This document shows, in pieces, positions 20,790 to 32,750 of a DNA stretch of 64,000 bases (position 1 is its first letter; each line of letters begins with the position of its first letter). The notes under the pieces are model-generated. The model ran no database searches, was not told the origin of the DNA, and saw only the letters and a program-made list of their open reading frames with translations. Origin of the DNA: Rachicladosporium sp. CCFEE 5018 (taxonomy: Eukaryota > Ascomycota > Dothideomycetes > Cladosporiales > Cladosporiaceae); NCBI GenBank assembly GCA_002077045.2, contig KZ111207.1, positions 1 through 64,000 of the forward strand. The letters are read 5' to 3'. Position numbers and translations under genes: made by a program.

Positions 20790-21384
20790 TAACACGGACT
20801 CGTCCACTTTATTGGGGATCCAAGAGCGAATTCTACGAAGGCGTTGCGGCTGCCGCATGCAGTGATCGAAGCATCGACCTCGTGCCGCTACACAGGCATC
20901 CAGATGGACAGGAGACTTTGGTGGCACCATCAGCGTGAGACGATTGAGGAAGGTGCCACGAGTCGTCTCTCAGCGCTGGCTGCCCTCGCCTCCTCCAGCT
21001 GGGATACTAAGCCAGCTGACCAGCGACAAGTCTACCGGACAAGGATCGTACCACAAATGCTCTGTGGTTGCTCGGCCGTGGCACACGCCTCGGACCGGCC
21101 CCAAACATGGGAGACACCTCTTTCGGACCGGAGCTTGACCAGGGAAGGACACGCTCACTTCGAGGACCGGAATACACCGAGTGATCAGCTCGGTCATTAC
21201 ACAGATGGGAACCAGGACGATAGGCTTCCGCGCATTCCTTTCCGCTATTAATGTAGCAGACACAAGCCAGTCTCCGTGTGGCTATCGCACGCAAGCAGTA
21301 CATCACATCATCCTAGAGTGCCGTAACTGGGCAGAGCAACGAGAACGGATGTTGGCAGGCAGGCGACCATGCATTGACATCTAG
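20790..21384 (+). mobile_element. Tad1-like LINE 3' fragment
   Basis: Frames in series read LSALAALASSSWDTKPADQR and QVYRTRIVPQMLCGCSA, the C-terminal thumb region of fungal Tad1-type reverse transcriptases. From 21181 comes MGTRTIGFRAFLSAINVADT, then CGYRTQAVHHIILECRNW, the Cys/His-rich end after RNase H in that clade (C-x-C-x(n)-H-x(3)-C type, partly degenerate). An ALVYWGSKSEFYEG-like part near 20800 may be the RNase H start (D-x-S-x-F-x-x-x). Only the 3' end is present, with several frame changes; typical 5' truncation. Confidence 0.55.
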
Positions 21385-22254
21385 CAGATTATCTTGATCC
21401 GACAATGGCTGTGCTCGCAAGCCACGCGCTCATCAGGACGGGTCTGCTCGAACACATGGTTTGTTAACCTCTCTCTTATAAGCTAAGCTAAATTTATTTG
21501 AGGCAATGTTGAGCTCCATTGGTAGCAGAACGGGGAGCAAGCTGCTTATTGCATGTAGTCTCTCACCCGGAGAACATGCAATTCTATGGAATAGCGCACA
21601 TTAGTGGCATCATGGCTTTCTTCTAGTACCCTAAGCATGAAAACTGTACTATAAGTTAAATTACTACATTTAATCATGAACTGCCCGCTTCCTCCGCCTC
21701 TGCCTCCGCTTCACCATCCTTGGCTTCATATCAGCGTTTTCTGGAGGCCATCGCGACGTCTTCAACGGCACTTGGCTACGAGGTGTCGGAGGAAACGGGC
21801 GTGGATCGTCGCTAGTAGGCTCACGACCGAGGAATTCATTGAGTGGGCAGATACGGCAGACCCTTTTGAATGGCGCCCACTCGACAAGACGGGAATCATC
21901 ATCCTCAAAGAAGCGGACGCCCTCTGCGTGCTGCTAGGCGTTATCTTTCGTCCATGTCAACTACTCTGCGCGAGTTTCGCGCACGAGACGTTCGACAGAA
22001 GCTGTATAGTACAACAGTGCTGGACCTTATTTCTAACATAACGAGTATCTTGACCGATCAGAAATAGTACACTCATTTGACTTATCCATAGTTAGACTCA
22101 TCTACAGCTAGTCATCGTCCGAGTGCAATGAACAGTCCCCGTTGACATGCAAAACTCTAGTATGCGTCTCGTGTATTCTAAGACGAATGTGACACGATAA
22201 ATTCTCGATTGTCCATGCGGCAGTATACTACCTTCATCATGGTCCGGCTTTTGC
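21385..22254. other. No gene recognised
   Basis: One plus-strand frame (21676-22041) includes EFIEWADTADPFEWRPLDK and reads like real protein, but neighbouring blocks need other frames and I cannot name a family. It is a possible pseudogene scrap. The rest is AT-rich spacer downstream of the sugar transporter. Confidence 0.3.
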
Positions 22255-23976
22255 TCATTGATCCTCACGTCTCTCAACGGCCCCCTTTCTCTGTGCTTCC
22301 TCAACCCTGTGCTCCAAATCATGAGTCTCAAAATCCTTCATGTTCATTGTAGGGACGAACAGCCTGGCAAAGAAGTCAACAAAGTTTTCTTGTGTTTCCG
22401 AGACCATCAACAGCACCCACGGAGCATTAGTGAACAAGTAATTCATCTCCTCAAGCGGCCTCTGCTTGGTCTCCGGTTGCGTAGCCCAGAAGTAGATGGC
22501 ATTGGTGAAGTTGCACACGACGAATAGAAGATAGAATTTCCAGCCAAGACGTTGCATTGCGATGGGCGTGACTTGGCCAATCATGGTGTTGAATGCGAAG
22601 GACACCATAACGCCGATGGACACACCCTTGGAGCGGGTCCGCGTGTCAAAAATCTCGGCAGGGACGATCCCTGCGTTAACATATTAATCTTTGCAACAGT
22701 GGTATATCGAAATACTCAATGAGAGATGCTTACAAGACAGCGGTCCGTTCGTAGCCGAAAAGCTGATATTATAGAGCCATGTAACAACAATAAACCCCCA
22801 GGAGGCAGATGCATTGTTTGCAACGCCTGGAGGATACACTGCGAGCATGATAGTGGCAATGATAAGCATAAGGCAGTTCACCAGATTGCCACCGATCATG
22901 GCCCAGCGACGGTCGGATAGCTGAGCCAACAAGGCCAGAACCGAAGAGATTCCTTGGTATTTGATCGTATTGTTTGTGCTGATGCCAATCTGTGCGAATA
23001 TTATGGGACTGTAGTACTGAATAGCGGAGACGCCGGTCATTTGTACAGACGCTTGGATTGCGGTGGCTAGCAAAAGACGGCGGAACGAGCTGCGGTTGGT
23101 GAACAGTTCGATGTAGCTCTTGGCTTCATCCTCGTGCTCGAAAGCGATCATGTCCCTGATTTGGTCGTATTCGGCTCGCACCCAGGCATCACTCTCGTCG
23201 CCATGTGTGTGAAGCTTGGCCAGGGTGCGCAACCCTTCCTCGTTCTTCCCGTGATCGATGGGCCATCCTACGCAGCGTCAGAAATCGCGGCCGTTGAAAA
23301 AAATTCATGATGATCCCAGTTGACCTACTTGGAGACTCAAGAAAGAACATGATCAAAAGAGCAAGTACACCAGCCGGGACAATCTGAATACCAAGGGGAA
23401 CGCGCCACTGGCGGCTGCTTGTATCTGGATAATTCCTCAAGGTGCCATACCCGACTCAAGTAGCCACAAGAGCACCAATGCCCAACATAAATTGTTGCAA
23501 AGCAGTAACTCGACCTCGTATGGATGGATGTGCCAGTTCTGCCTGATAAAGTGGGATGATCATGACGAGGAAGCCAACACCAAGGCCAGCAATGGCACGG
23601 CCGGCATACAAATATGCAAGTCCTTGAGCACCGGTCTGGAGACCGCCACCCAGCATGAAAATGACAGCACCAAGAAGGATAGTCTTTTCCGACCGAGATA
23701 ATCGCCGCCAGGTCCCGCGAACATAGCTCCGAAAAAGGCTCCTCCGGTGAAGACGGATACGACGGCGCCTGTCTCATCTGCCGTTGGATTGAACTTGGCC
23801 ATGAAATTGGGCGATGCGACTGCTGCCGCAATGACTCCAAGGTCGTATCCTAGGCTCGCGTGTCAGTGACAGTATTACATAGGATTGAGCCTCTCCATAT
23901 ACCGAACATACAGGATGGAACCTATGGAGGCGAATAATGTGACGAGAAACTGGTACCATTTCGGCGGGATGGCCAT
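22255..23976 (-). pseudogene. MFS sugar transporter with one premature stop
   Basis: Minus strand, start at MAIPPKWYQFLVTLF (23976). Three introns are supported by phase and signals: 23855-23911, 23268-23328 and 22671-22733. The protein has the sugar-porter order: GYDLGVIAAAV in TM1, GPGGDYLGRK (loop 2-3 D-R/K motif), AGRAIAGLGVGFL, PLYQAELAHPSIRGR, LLATAIQASVQMTGVSAIQYY, and PAEIFDTRTRSKG (the PAE-x-x-x-x-x-R-x-K motif). A long cytosolic tail ends in EEAQRKGAVERREDQ. A single TGA (23456-23458) follows MLGIGALVAT where a Trp codon is expected. Otherwise every block is intact, which suggests very recent loss or a sequence error. The role would be uptake of hexose, pentose or disaccharide at the plasma membrane; it lies between two arabinan genes, so an arabinose-type substrate is plausible (inference). 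Confidence 0.8.
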
Positions 23977-24545
23977 TCCGTCTCGATGGTGTGGGTCAAA
24001 TGGGAAGACGAGTTAGTAGAGCAGACAGATGACGTGAACACAGGTGCTCGAACACAAGGCCCGACAATACATTGAATGGAAAGCTCGATAGGACATATAT
24101 ACATTTCTGTACCCCAGCTGTCTCACCCCTCGCGATCGCGGGATGCACGGCATGGAGAAGAAGATCCTTGTTTACAAAGTCCGACCGTCATGGATTGGAA
24201 GAGCATTTTGTTAGCAAATAAGTAGGCGAAACTGCCGCATCAAGACCCGCATGGGTACCCATGTTTGTGATAGTACGCACTGGTCTTGGCCTTGACTATG
24301 AAGCCCTGTACCCATGCATCAATCACATGACGACTACGCTAGCATATGTATACCCCACATTCCGCGAAGGGGTTCTTAGTAGCAAAAGGGCGGCAGGGTA
24401 TGTATAGACACATCTGGTGCGCGCCAGTATTCTGTTGCGTGATATCGATAGGGATATAGTGATCTCGTGGAAGTCGCGCAGGCGCTCAAAATTGGCATTC
24501 TGTTCCGATAACCCTCGCGTGATAGATGTTCGGAGCAGCTGGTCA
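23977..24545. other. Divergent intergenic region, transporter / GH51
   Basis: A shared upstream region of 569 bp between the minus-strand transporter and the plus-strand GH51 gene; co-regulation is plausible. No operator is assigned. Contains CCCCTCGCGATCGCGGGATG near 24125. Confidence 0.45.
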
Positions 24546-26235
24546 TGACCACGTTCACTAAGCTGGACGATGGCGGGCAGCCCTGCATTACGGTTTCACC
24601 CTATCATAGACTGAGTAAGGTCAACGACAATGTCTACGGCGGCTTCGCGGAGCATATGGGTCGCCGCATTTACGGCGGCATCTACGGTCCAGAAGATGCA
24701 ACAAAGCACTGGTAGACGAGAACGGCTTCCGCAAAGACTTTATCCAGTCGTTCAAGGATATCAACTGCCCGGTCGTACGCTATCCTGGTGGCAATTTCGT
24801 CGCAACTTACCACTGGATCGACGGCGTCGGACCGCGCGAGAAGAGACCCAGGCGCCTTGCACTGGCCTGGACTGGCGTAGAGAGCAACCAGTTCGGAACG
24901 GATGAATTTATGAAATGGTGCGAACTTGTAGGGACTGAGCCATACCTGGCATTGAATTTCGGGACTGGTGTGTGATCAAACCAAGGGCGCCACATAGCCA
25001 ACGGAACTGACTATCAGCAGGCACTTTGGAGGAAGGTAAGTTGTTTGCACGTCTGGCAAGATCAGCGTAAGGCTGAGCTGCATTTAGCTCTCGCATGGCT
25101 CGAGTACTGCAATTCTACGCAAGACACACATTATGCAAATCTTCGTCGCGATAACGGCCGCGAGAAGCCGTATTACGTGAAGTACTGGGCGCTCGGGAAC
25201 GAGGTATGGGGACCGTGGCAGGTGGAACAGGTTCCGATGATATCTCTGTCGTGGCCTGATACCGCCACTGACCATTCATAGATGACCAAGGAAGACTACG
25301 CGAAGAAGGCATATCAATGGGCTAAAGCACTGAAGCTGGTTGATCCATCAATCGTCCTAATTCTCTGCCGTGAGACTGGCCACTCGGAATGGGACTTCTA
25401 TACACTTAAAGAGTGCATGAAGCTCGATCTTCACGGCCTTGGGGGTAGTGCGATCGCAAGCCTGATCGATATGCACAGCATCCACATCTATACTGCTTCC
25501 ACAGACCCAGTGAAGAACGCCATAGCGCCTCGCGCCGCTGAGCGTGCGATCGAGATCTGTGGCAGCCGCATCGACCTTGCTCGCATCCAGAACAACGTCC
25601 CCCCGACTGTGCCACGGCAGACGATCTGCTTTGACGAGTGGAACGTCTGGGAACCTCAACGGGCCGTCGGCTCAGAAGGCGCCGAGGAGAAGTACACCCT
25701 CTCGGATGCGCTGGCCGTAGGGGTTTGGTTGAATGTCTTCATCCGGCAGAGCAAGTATGTTGGCATGGCGAACATTGCACAAAGTATGGACGTCATTTCG
25801 CCATTGATGACGGCAAAGGATGGTCTGATCAAGCAGACGACATGGTGGCCGCTCCTACTATTCTCTAAGTACATGCGTGGCTGGAGCGTGGCTACACACG
25901 TGAGCTGCGACGCGTACAATGGAGACTCGGAACCGAAGTGGATGCGCGCCGCTTGCGATACGCCTTGGCTGGACGTGTCCGCTACTATCGACGATGACGG
26001 ATTTGCAAGTATGGTGGTCGTCAACACCCACCTGAGTGAGGCCAGGGAGGTCGATGTTTCGGGATTGAAGGTTGGTGCAGGTTCCGTGAAAATATATTCA
26101 ATTACAGGAGCATCGTGGCACGTCACGAACATGGCTGGAGCCGAGAATGTGAGTATTGAGGAGACCAAGTGGGACGGCAGCGGCAATTACAAATTCCCGG
26201 CATACAGCATTACAATGCTACGATGGAAGGCCTGA
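24546..26235 (+). pseudogene. GH51 alpha-L-arabinofuranosidase, one frameshift
   Basis: There is no signal peptide, as in the intracellular fungal GH51 clade. Exon 1 starts MTTFTKLDDGGQP and reads NDNVYGGFAEHMGRRIYGGI. A 1-nt frameshift near 24705 follows. It resumes as DENGFRKDF, VVRYPGGNFVATYHWIDGVG, TDEFMKWCELVGTEP. Introns are 24968-25020, 25036-25087 and 25231-25281; the first two enclose a 15-nt exon (25021-25035) that supplies TLEE of the conserved GTGTLEEALAWLEYCN. The acid/base Glu is in YWALGNEVWGPW and the nucleophile Glu in ICFDEWNVW. The last exon (25282-26235) ends SITMLRWKA and carries the beta-sandwich domain. Intron 3 has an unusual GTTCCG donor. The enzyme would release arabinose from arabino-oligosaccharides inside the cell. 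It is functional only if the frameshift is an assembly error. Confidence 0.8.
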
Positions 26236-27387
26236 TCAAGTATATTGGTGCTCGGATGCACTCTACACGATGACTTAAATTTCGTTTGGCTTCATATGAC
26301 ATTGTGGCATTGGCACGACCGGAATCACCGACTTCGTTCAGGACAATATTGTTGCAGCAGAGCTGTACTACCGGGATCAGCTTCGTGATAAATTCAGCTA
26401 CGTCTACGAAGTAAATAATGTAGCGCTAACGCGTTGTTCGGTCTGCACACGAGATTGTGCCTTGCCCAACCAGCATGGCCATTTGAGCAGCATAGACCAA
26501 GAGATCAACAAAAGAGAGCACGGACAAGAAGAAACGGTCATTACCCTCCCAACTGCGTAGGAACTACAGCGGAACGCAGATGGCCACTAGCTGCAGACTG
26601 CAAGCAATCTCTCAAACCTTCACTGTAAACCTTGTTCTTTCAAATGGTCACACTAGTCCAATACTCCGCTCTAGTTCTCTTCAATCGCTCGTGACGCCGG
26701 AAGTGCATGTCTCCGGTTACTATGCATATTTGTCCCCTTCCACGTGCCGTTCTTAGAATGGAACCTGCCAAGCATAACGTCACGACGTACTGAGGCATGC
26801 ATTCCTACTTCGTCCTAGCTTCGATCTGCTCGTCAGTCAATTAGGTGAATCGTATTTTCATCTAGTGCCCTTGGTCAGGACCTTCATCTGATCTGTAATA
26901 CTGATATAGCTATCCGTGAATCACTGTAGACCAACAACACATCTCATGCGCACGTGAAATGGGATTTTCCATCCGTGTCTCAGCTGCTTTTCCTCGTTGT
27001 GTGGCGTACAGTGGATTGGTCGATTTGATGGCGACGGAAGCTGACAGTATTACATTCAAGATGGGATACCGTCGTAATCAACTGGACGTGTAATCGTCGA
27101 AATATGAACTAAGAAGTGATTGGTCCGTTGTGGAGAGGCGGTGTAATTGTTTTGACACCGCGATGTTCGGCTTTGCGGAGCCTCGGCCTCTTTTCTCGGA
27201 GGAACTAAGGATGACTGAGGAACCCCGCAGACTCCCCTTTGCTACCAAGACTGCAAGCGTACGCCGAGCCTGTTCTCACAGACACTATGATCCTGCCCCT
27301 GATGCAAGGACTTGAGTAACTGTACATGCATTCTCTACGCATCAAGGTCACACTGTCTCTGCTTTCTCCGTATCCGCTCTTGTCAAT
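26236..27387. other. 1.15 kb intergenic, no gene seen
   Basis: Ordinary composition with many stops. Short frames at 26434 and 27130 have no support. The last 300 bp probably contain the promoter of the intact GH93 gene. Confidence 0.5.
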
Positions 27388-28689
27388 ATGAAGATGACGT
27401 TTACCATCTTTCGCTTCACTGTCCTTCATGCCCTCGTAACTACAGTGGTGACTGCCCAAGCCGGAGTTCCTAGCAGACGATTGCTCACTAACATCACCGT
27501 CTTTGACCCGCCGGACAACTACAGCGTGCCTCGTACTCTCTACGCCCGCGTCAGGAAGCTTGATTGCGATGGCGACAACACCCTCCTCGCAACCTGGGAG
27601 AACTATATTCCAACCGGGAACAGTACTGCACCTTGTCCGGACAGTTGTCCTGTGAACCCGTACATCCCGGTCTGGGTGTCGACTGACTTGGGCGAGACGT
27701 GGTCCGAGCGATCGCGAGTGTACGATACCCAGAATGGTTGGGGTCTGCGTTATCAGCCTGAGCTTTATGAAATGACAGAGAGCATTGGCAACTTCTCTAC
27801 GGGAACGCTTTTGCTAGCCGCCAACAGCATTCCCGCTGATTTAAGTGAGACCAAACTCGATGTATATGCCTCAACGGATAAAGGGTATGCCACCCGCAGG
27901 CAGTTTTAGTCCACGCATCCTGTCTAACATTCTCTCCATAGCTATACTTGGACTTTCGTCTCCTCAGTCGCCCGTGGCGGGGACGCGTTCCCAGAGAACC
28001 AATTCGAGCCAGTCTGGGAACCCTTTATGTTCATCTACGATGGAGAGCTAGTCTTCTACTATTCGGACCAGCGCGACCCTAATAACACCCTCGGCCAGAA
28101 GATCGTGCACCAAACCACAACTGACTTGCGCACTTGGGGCCCCGTTGTCGACGACATCGTCTATGCGAATGAAACTTGGCGTCCAGGGATGCCCATCGTC
28201 AGTGAGTTACCATTCGGCAATTGGATCATGACATTCGAATTCTTCGGCGCTGTGGAAGCCGAATTCGCCGTCTACTACCGTATCTCACGCAACCCGCGCA
28301 CTTTCGGCTCCAAACCTGACCACGCCCTCGTTGCAACGGACGGAACAGTACCAAGAGGCTCGCCGTACAATGTCTGGACTCCCGCAGGCGGCCCACTCGG
28401 CACGATTGTTGTTTCTGATGGAAACAATCCCGAGCTGTACCTCAATCACAATCTCGGTGGCGGTGCGTGGACGGTACTAAACACGACGGCGGCATCGAGC
28501 TATACCCGCGCACTGATGGTCATGCCTGATGACCCCGCGATCATCATGATCATCGGCGGTGGGGTCCTGGGTGGTGAGGATAATAGCGTGCAGGTGACCA
28601 CTGTCAAAATTGAACCAAATTTGCCAAAATTTGGGAGATGCAATGCTGGCAGTCGTGCCAATGCTACTGGGTATCGGCGTCAGCATTGA
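27388..28689 (+). CDS. GH93 exo-alpha-1,5-L-arabinanase-like, intact
   Basis: Two exons joined by a 57-bp intron (27885-27941, GTATGC...CATAG, CTAAC branch site) give about 414 aa. A signal peptide (MKMTFTIFRFTVLHALVTTV) marks it as secreted. Blocks shared with the broken gene at 19087-20206: LLATWENYIPTG, PVWVSTDLGETWSE, NGWGLRYQPELYEM, GTLLLAANSIPADLSETKLD, VFYYSDQRDP, GQKIVHQTTTDLRTWG, RPGMPIVSELPFGNWIMTFE and VATDGTVPRGSPY. S-x-D-x-G-x-TW motifs are BNR/Asp-box elements of the six-bladed propeller fold. Known GH93 enzymes release arabinobiose from the end of linear alpha-1,5-arabinan. A Cys pair in the insert APCPDSCPV may form a disulfide. The ATG two codons later is an alternative start. 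Confidence 0.8.
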
Positions 28690-29112
28690 GCTTAACTCAG
28701 CTCCATCAAGCGGTATATTGAGGCCCCTGTGAGATCCGAATTTGGCCTTCCATGGTTCATAGTACAGGTTCACTACTCATCGCGGTGCAGGCGTTGCTCG
28801 CGCGAGATGACTTTTCTGGTATCAGATGCAACATTAGCCATGTAATTGATCAGCTTCATCTACGCATTATTGACGACATCAGTGCACACATCGTCCAAGG
28901 AAGATGAGGGTAATCCGTCCTCACTTGCTTCCTCTCTGCGGTGCAAGAGCGAGCCGGCTTTTCAAGAAGATCGGGTGCGGATACTTGTGATTCGTCTTTG
29001 CGTGGAGCAACAAGGTTACGGCAGCGTTCCGGCGTACGTCGTAGTCCATGAGCGCAGAGTAGGAAAAGGAATCAGGTGACAAGCGAAGATCGTACTGAGC
29101 ATTAAAGAAGAC
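28690..29112. other. Intergenic, no gene seen
   Basis: A short open frame (28846-29079) has no recognisable content. Confidence 0.4.
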
Positions 29113-29727
29113 ATGGTGGCCGCTGCGTGCGAACGAAAGGATCGACGCTGTGTCCGCACGCTTTTAAAGTTCGGATGGCCTATTGATGCGCCTGTAAACC
29201 TTACGGCTTCTCTGCTCTGGTCAGTTCAACAATACCAGACAATTTGTGGCTCATACTAAATAAATCACAGCATCACGGTTGACGATGTGGGATTTATGAG
29301 TTGGTTACTCAACAATGGAGCAAACGTAAACGCAAGAAATAATCTAGATGAGTCAATGCTCTCGGTGGCGATTGTCCATGGTAGTATGGATGTTGTCCGC
29401 TTCCTACTTGGGCGCGGCGCAGACAGCACGCATGGCAATCTGCTGCATTGTGCTGCACAGAGAAAAGACCAACATGAAGGAGCAGAGTTGGTCCACATTC
29501 TCGTTGAAGGAGAGGCGGAAGTCAACACCTATCGTTACAACAACCCTGTGGCATTCAGGTGGCGGGGTCTCTTCAAACTTCCCGCGCCCCTCCACGTTGC
29601 TTGCAACGAGAGAAACATTCCTGTCGCCAAAGCTCCGCTCCAACATGGTGCGGATCCGCATTGCAGAATGCTGGAAGCAGGCAGATTGACACCGCCAACC
29701 GCTCTTGAGAAGGCACTTGAAAGCTAG
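29113..29727 (+). CDS. Ankyrin-repeat protein, small
   Basis: The start ATG at 29113 gives MVAAACERKDRRCVRTLLKF. A 51-bp intron (29220-29270, GTCAGT...CACAG, ACTAA branch) joins DDVGFMSWLLNNGANVNARN. Ankyrin repeats follow: SMLSVAIVHGSMDVVRFLLGRGAD, LLHCAAQRKDQHEGAELVHI and APLHVACNERNIPVAKAPLQ HGADPH, ending TALEKALES. About 187 aa in four repeats. There is no capping or catalytic domain, so it may be a fragment of a larger ankyrin protein that remained open. It sits inside the sugar island but gives no hint of a role there. Confidence 0.55.
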
Positions 29728-30720
29728 GACCAGGGTTTAATCTGCCTTTTGAAAGGGACTAGCCTGTAGCTTAAGGGCTCACAGGAGTTGTAAGAACAAA
29801 TTCCGTTTACATGAGATTTCCTGTAGGTTTTGATAGGGTATGAACAGCTTCTCAAGCGCGTTTGATGAAATAGTAGCGTTTGAGAAACGCAGGACTCGCA
29901 TATGGTATTGAGCATTCCTCCAGCCCAATGTTCTCTGATTATGAAGCAGGCCGGATGACAATGATCTAATTGTGTGACACCGAGCGGCTCGCGCCATCGA
30001 GAGTTCGTCCAAACCTGCAGACCTATTCCACAAAAGAACTACCCTCATTCGTTTGCTAACCCCTTTCGGAACCGTGCCGCTAAACCTTATGGGGATGTGG
30101 TCAGAGCGGAGGAGTTGTACGCGACACGCGTCTGGAAGACGCGTCTGCAGTGTGTACACAGGTAATGTCTCACAATTTTCGAAGCCGGGACAGAAGCTTA
30201 CACTTATCTGAACATGGAGGTCTTAGAGTATCTCCCTGAGTATGGTAGGTCGAGATCAACGACGAGATCATGTTACTGGGACCGAATGCGCCGAAATTTG
30301 AAGTTGACTAGCTGCACAACATTGGAACATAGACTCCGGTCACATCACCAGACAGAGCAGTCTACGCAGTGAGCCGGTCGCAAGTCAAGCTCCGGAAACC
30401 GCTCCACAAGACTTGCCAAGCATTTCGGTAAAAGAGCTTCCTCTTTGAGCGCGACTGTATCTTTTGCAGCGTCATGACACCTCAACCTCATGTCTCGGCC
30501 ATCTCCCACGAGCGGGGTGTGCGGTGCATCTCGTGTACTCGTGTATATTGCATCGCGATAGCTGCGATAGGTGACAGCATGTTGATCTTCTGCGGCAAGG
30601 ATTGATGCCGCAATAGCCACGTGGATTATCAATGATACATAGGTAACAGCACTCTTCCTCGTCGTCTCCTTCGCCGCATCAAATTGTCGTCTAGAAAAGC
30701 TTCGAACTCATACAGCAGAG
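29728..30720. other. About 1 kb without a recognised gene
   Basis: The minus-strand frame 29779-30159 (126 codons) and 30345-30632 have no domain and normal intergenic composition. The last 100 bp are pyrimidine-rich (CTTCCTCGTCGTCTCCTTC), typical of a fungal core promoter ahead of the MFS gene. Confidence 0.45.
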
Positions 30721-32549
30721 ATGTCTGATATCGAAGTCAAGCCGTCGCTCGACGAGAAGAGTCAGCCATTCGCAGCTCTTGACGGTCGTAACACCTCGAT
30801 CAGCGCTGGAACTCAAGATGTGATTGCCTCTCTTGCGGACGCAGACGAGGCGCTGTCGTTCCTGGAGAATCACCCTCGTGCCGCTGAGATAGCACTTGAA
30901 GGTGCAGCAATACTAGAGGACCCGAAACAGCGGCGCAGACTGGTCCGGAAGATCGATCTTACCATCGCGCCGCTACTTGCAATCACGTACTTCCTGCAAT
31001 ATCTGGACAAAACGACGCTGTCATATGTAAGTCGCCCCTCCCTACGGCCGCTCTCTCCCCCGACTATGAATCTCAAAGGTGGTAGTTATCTTGCCTGAGC
31101 CAGTATACAATGCATCATAGCTGTGAAGATGCCGGCCTAGACGCTGTCGAGAGTTACATGTCATTAGATTCAGATTGCCTCCATGCAATCCAGAAAAGTC
31201 CGAGAGGATGAATACTATGGTTGGATGCTGACCCGAACGACTCACAGGCCGCTGTGATGGGATTGCGCACAGATACACACCTCAAAGGCCAACAGTACTC
31301 GGACCTTTCCATGCTATTTTACATCGGGTTCATCGTCACCGAGTTTCCAACACAGTACCTGGCTCAACGAACCTCTCGACTCTCCCTCTACCTTGGGATC
31401 AATATCATGCTCTGGGGTATCGTGCTAGCTGCGCACGCCGCCTGCACATCATTCGCAGGGCTCGCTATCTGCCGCACCCTGCTGGGAGTCTTCGAAGCCT
31501 GCGTAGCACCCATTCTGGTCCTGATCATCGCTATGTGGTACAAGAAGGAAGAGCAGGGCCGCAGAGTCAGCTGGTTCTACGTATGCAACTCGATTACGCA
31601 GATTGTAGGTGGAGCAGTGGCTTACGGTGCGTCATTCGCACACGGAAGCTTTGCGAGTTGGCGCATCTTCTACATTGCTATTGGGGCTCTTACGGTCGTA
31701 TGCGGTGCGCTGGTAGCGCTTTTGTTACCTGACAGTCCTGTGAGAGCGAAGCGATTCACGGACGTTGAGAAAGTTGCAGCTCTACTGCGCGTCAAGGCGA
31801 ATCAGTCTGGCACCCAGAATGAGCATCTGAAGAAATCGCAGATCTTGTCTGCCTTGAAGGATACTCGAGTGTGGCTGATCTGTTTGGCTACTATGCTTAC
31901 ATCGATCCCGAATGGAGGGATCTCGAACTTCTCAAGCATCTTGCTTACGACGTTTGGCTACACCTCACAGCAAGCCTTGATCATGTCAATGCCCGCAGGA
32001 GCTATCGGCGTGGTCTTCGTCCTCTTCTCGGGCTGGCTCTCGGACAAGCTCAATGATCGCAGCATCGTCATGTTCATCTGCATTCTGCCCACGATCCTAT
32101 CTGCAGCACTCATGATCGGGCTGGACCCCAAAGGCATTCCCTTGAACAAGTCCGGCCTCCTAGCTGCATCCTTTCTCTCCGGCACTTTCGGTGCAGCCTT
32201 CATGCTTCTCCTCGCCTGGAACGCATCAAATGTTGCAGGACATACCAAGAAGGTCACAGTCAACGCTCTTACGCTAGTCTCCTTCGCTCTTGGGAATATA
32301 CTCGGCACGCAGACATTTCAGCAGAAGGAGGCACCGGGATACATATCGGGCAAAATCTCCATCATTGTTACGCTGGGACTGCTGTGTTTCGTGATCGTTG
32401 GTCTGCGACTGATGAACGATCGACTGAATAGGCAGAATGAGTTGAAGCTGAGTGAGATGCCGCAGAGTGAGCGGGAAGCCATGAGGGAGAAGATGGCGTT
32501 TGCCGATCGGACGGATCGGGAGAATGTGTTCTTCAAGTATACTCACTAG
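30721..32549 (+). CDS. MFS transporter, Dal5/Tna1 anion:cation symporter type
   Basis: Exon 1 (30721-31026) starts MSDIEVKPSLDEK and reaches the first membrane segment, IDLTIAPLLAITYFLQYLDK TTLSY. A 221-bp intron (31027-31247) is long for this window but has GTAAGT and ACTCACAG and keeps the phase. Exon 2 continues AAVMGLRTDTHLKGQQYSDL, FYIGFIVTEFPTQYLAQR, LGVFEACVAPILVLIIAMWY, YKKEEQGRRVSWFYVCNS, then the cytosolic loop and TM7-12. The D-K-x-x-L-x-Y and EQ-x-x-R motifs mark the ACS family (allantoate, nicotinate, pantothenate, other carboxylates). About 543 aa, intact. The substrate cannot be told from sequence. Neighbours suggest a plant-derived organic acid or uronate (inference). It converges on the GH3 gene, with 201 bp between their stops. 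Confidence 0.85.
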
Positions 32550-32750
32550 TGTTATGAGTGGTTGAAAGATCGAAGTGGAGCGATGATATGCTTCCTCTCA
32601 TGTCACTTCTCACTTGAATGCTTGCATCACTGAACGTTGGCTTGGACAACTTTGCCAAGCAACTATGAGTTTCTGGTCTTCAGTCCTTGGTGTTCATCTA
32701 GTGTCCCTTCAATACGCAGTCATCGTCTTGCGATGCTTACATCAACAGTA

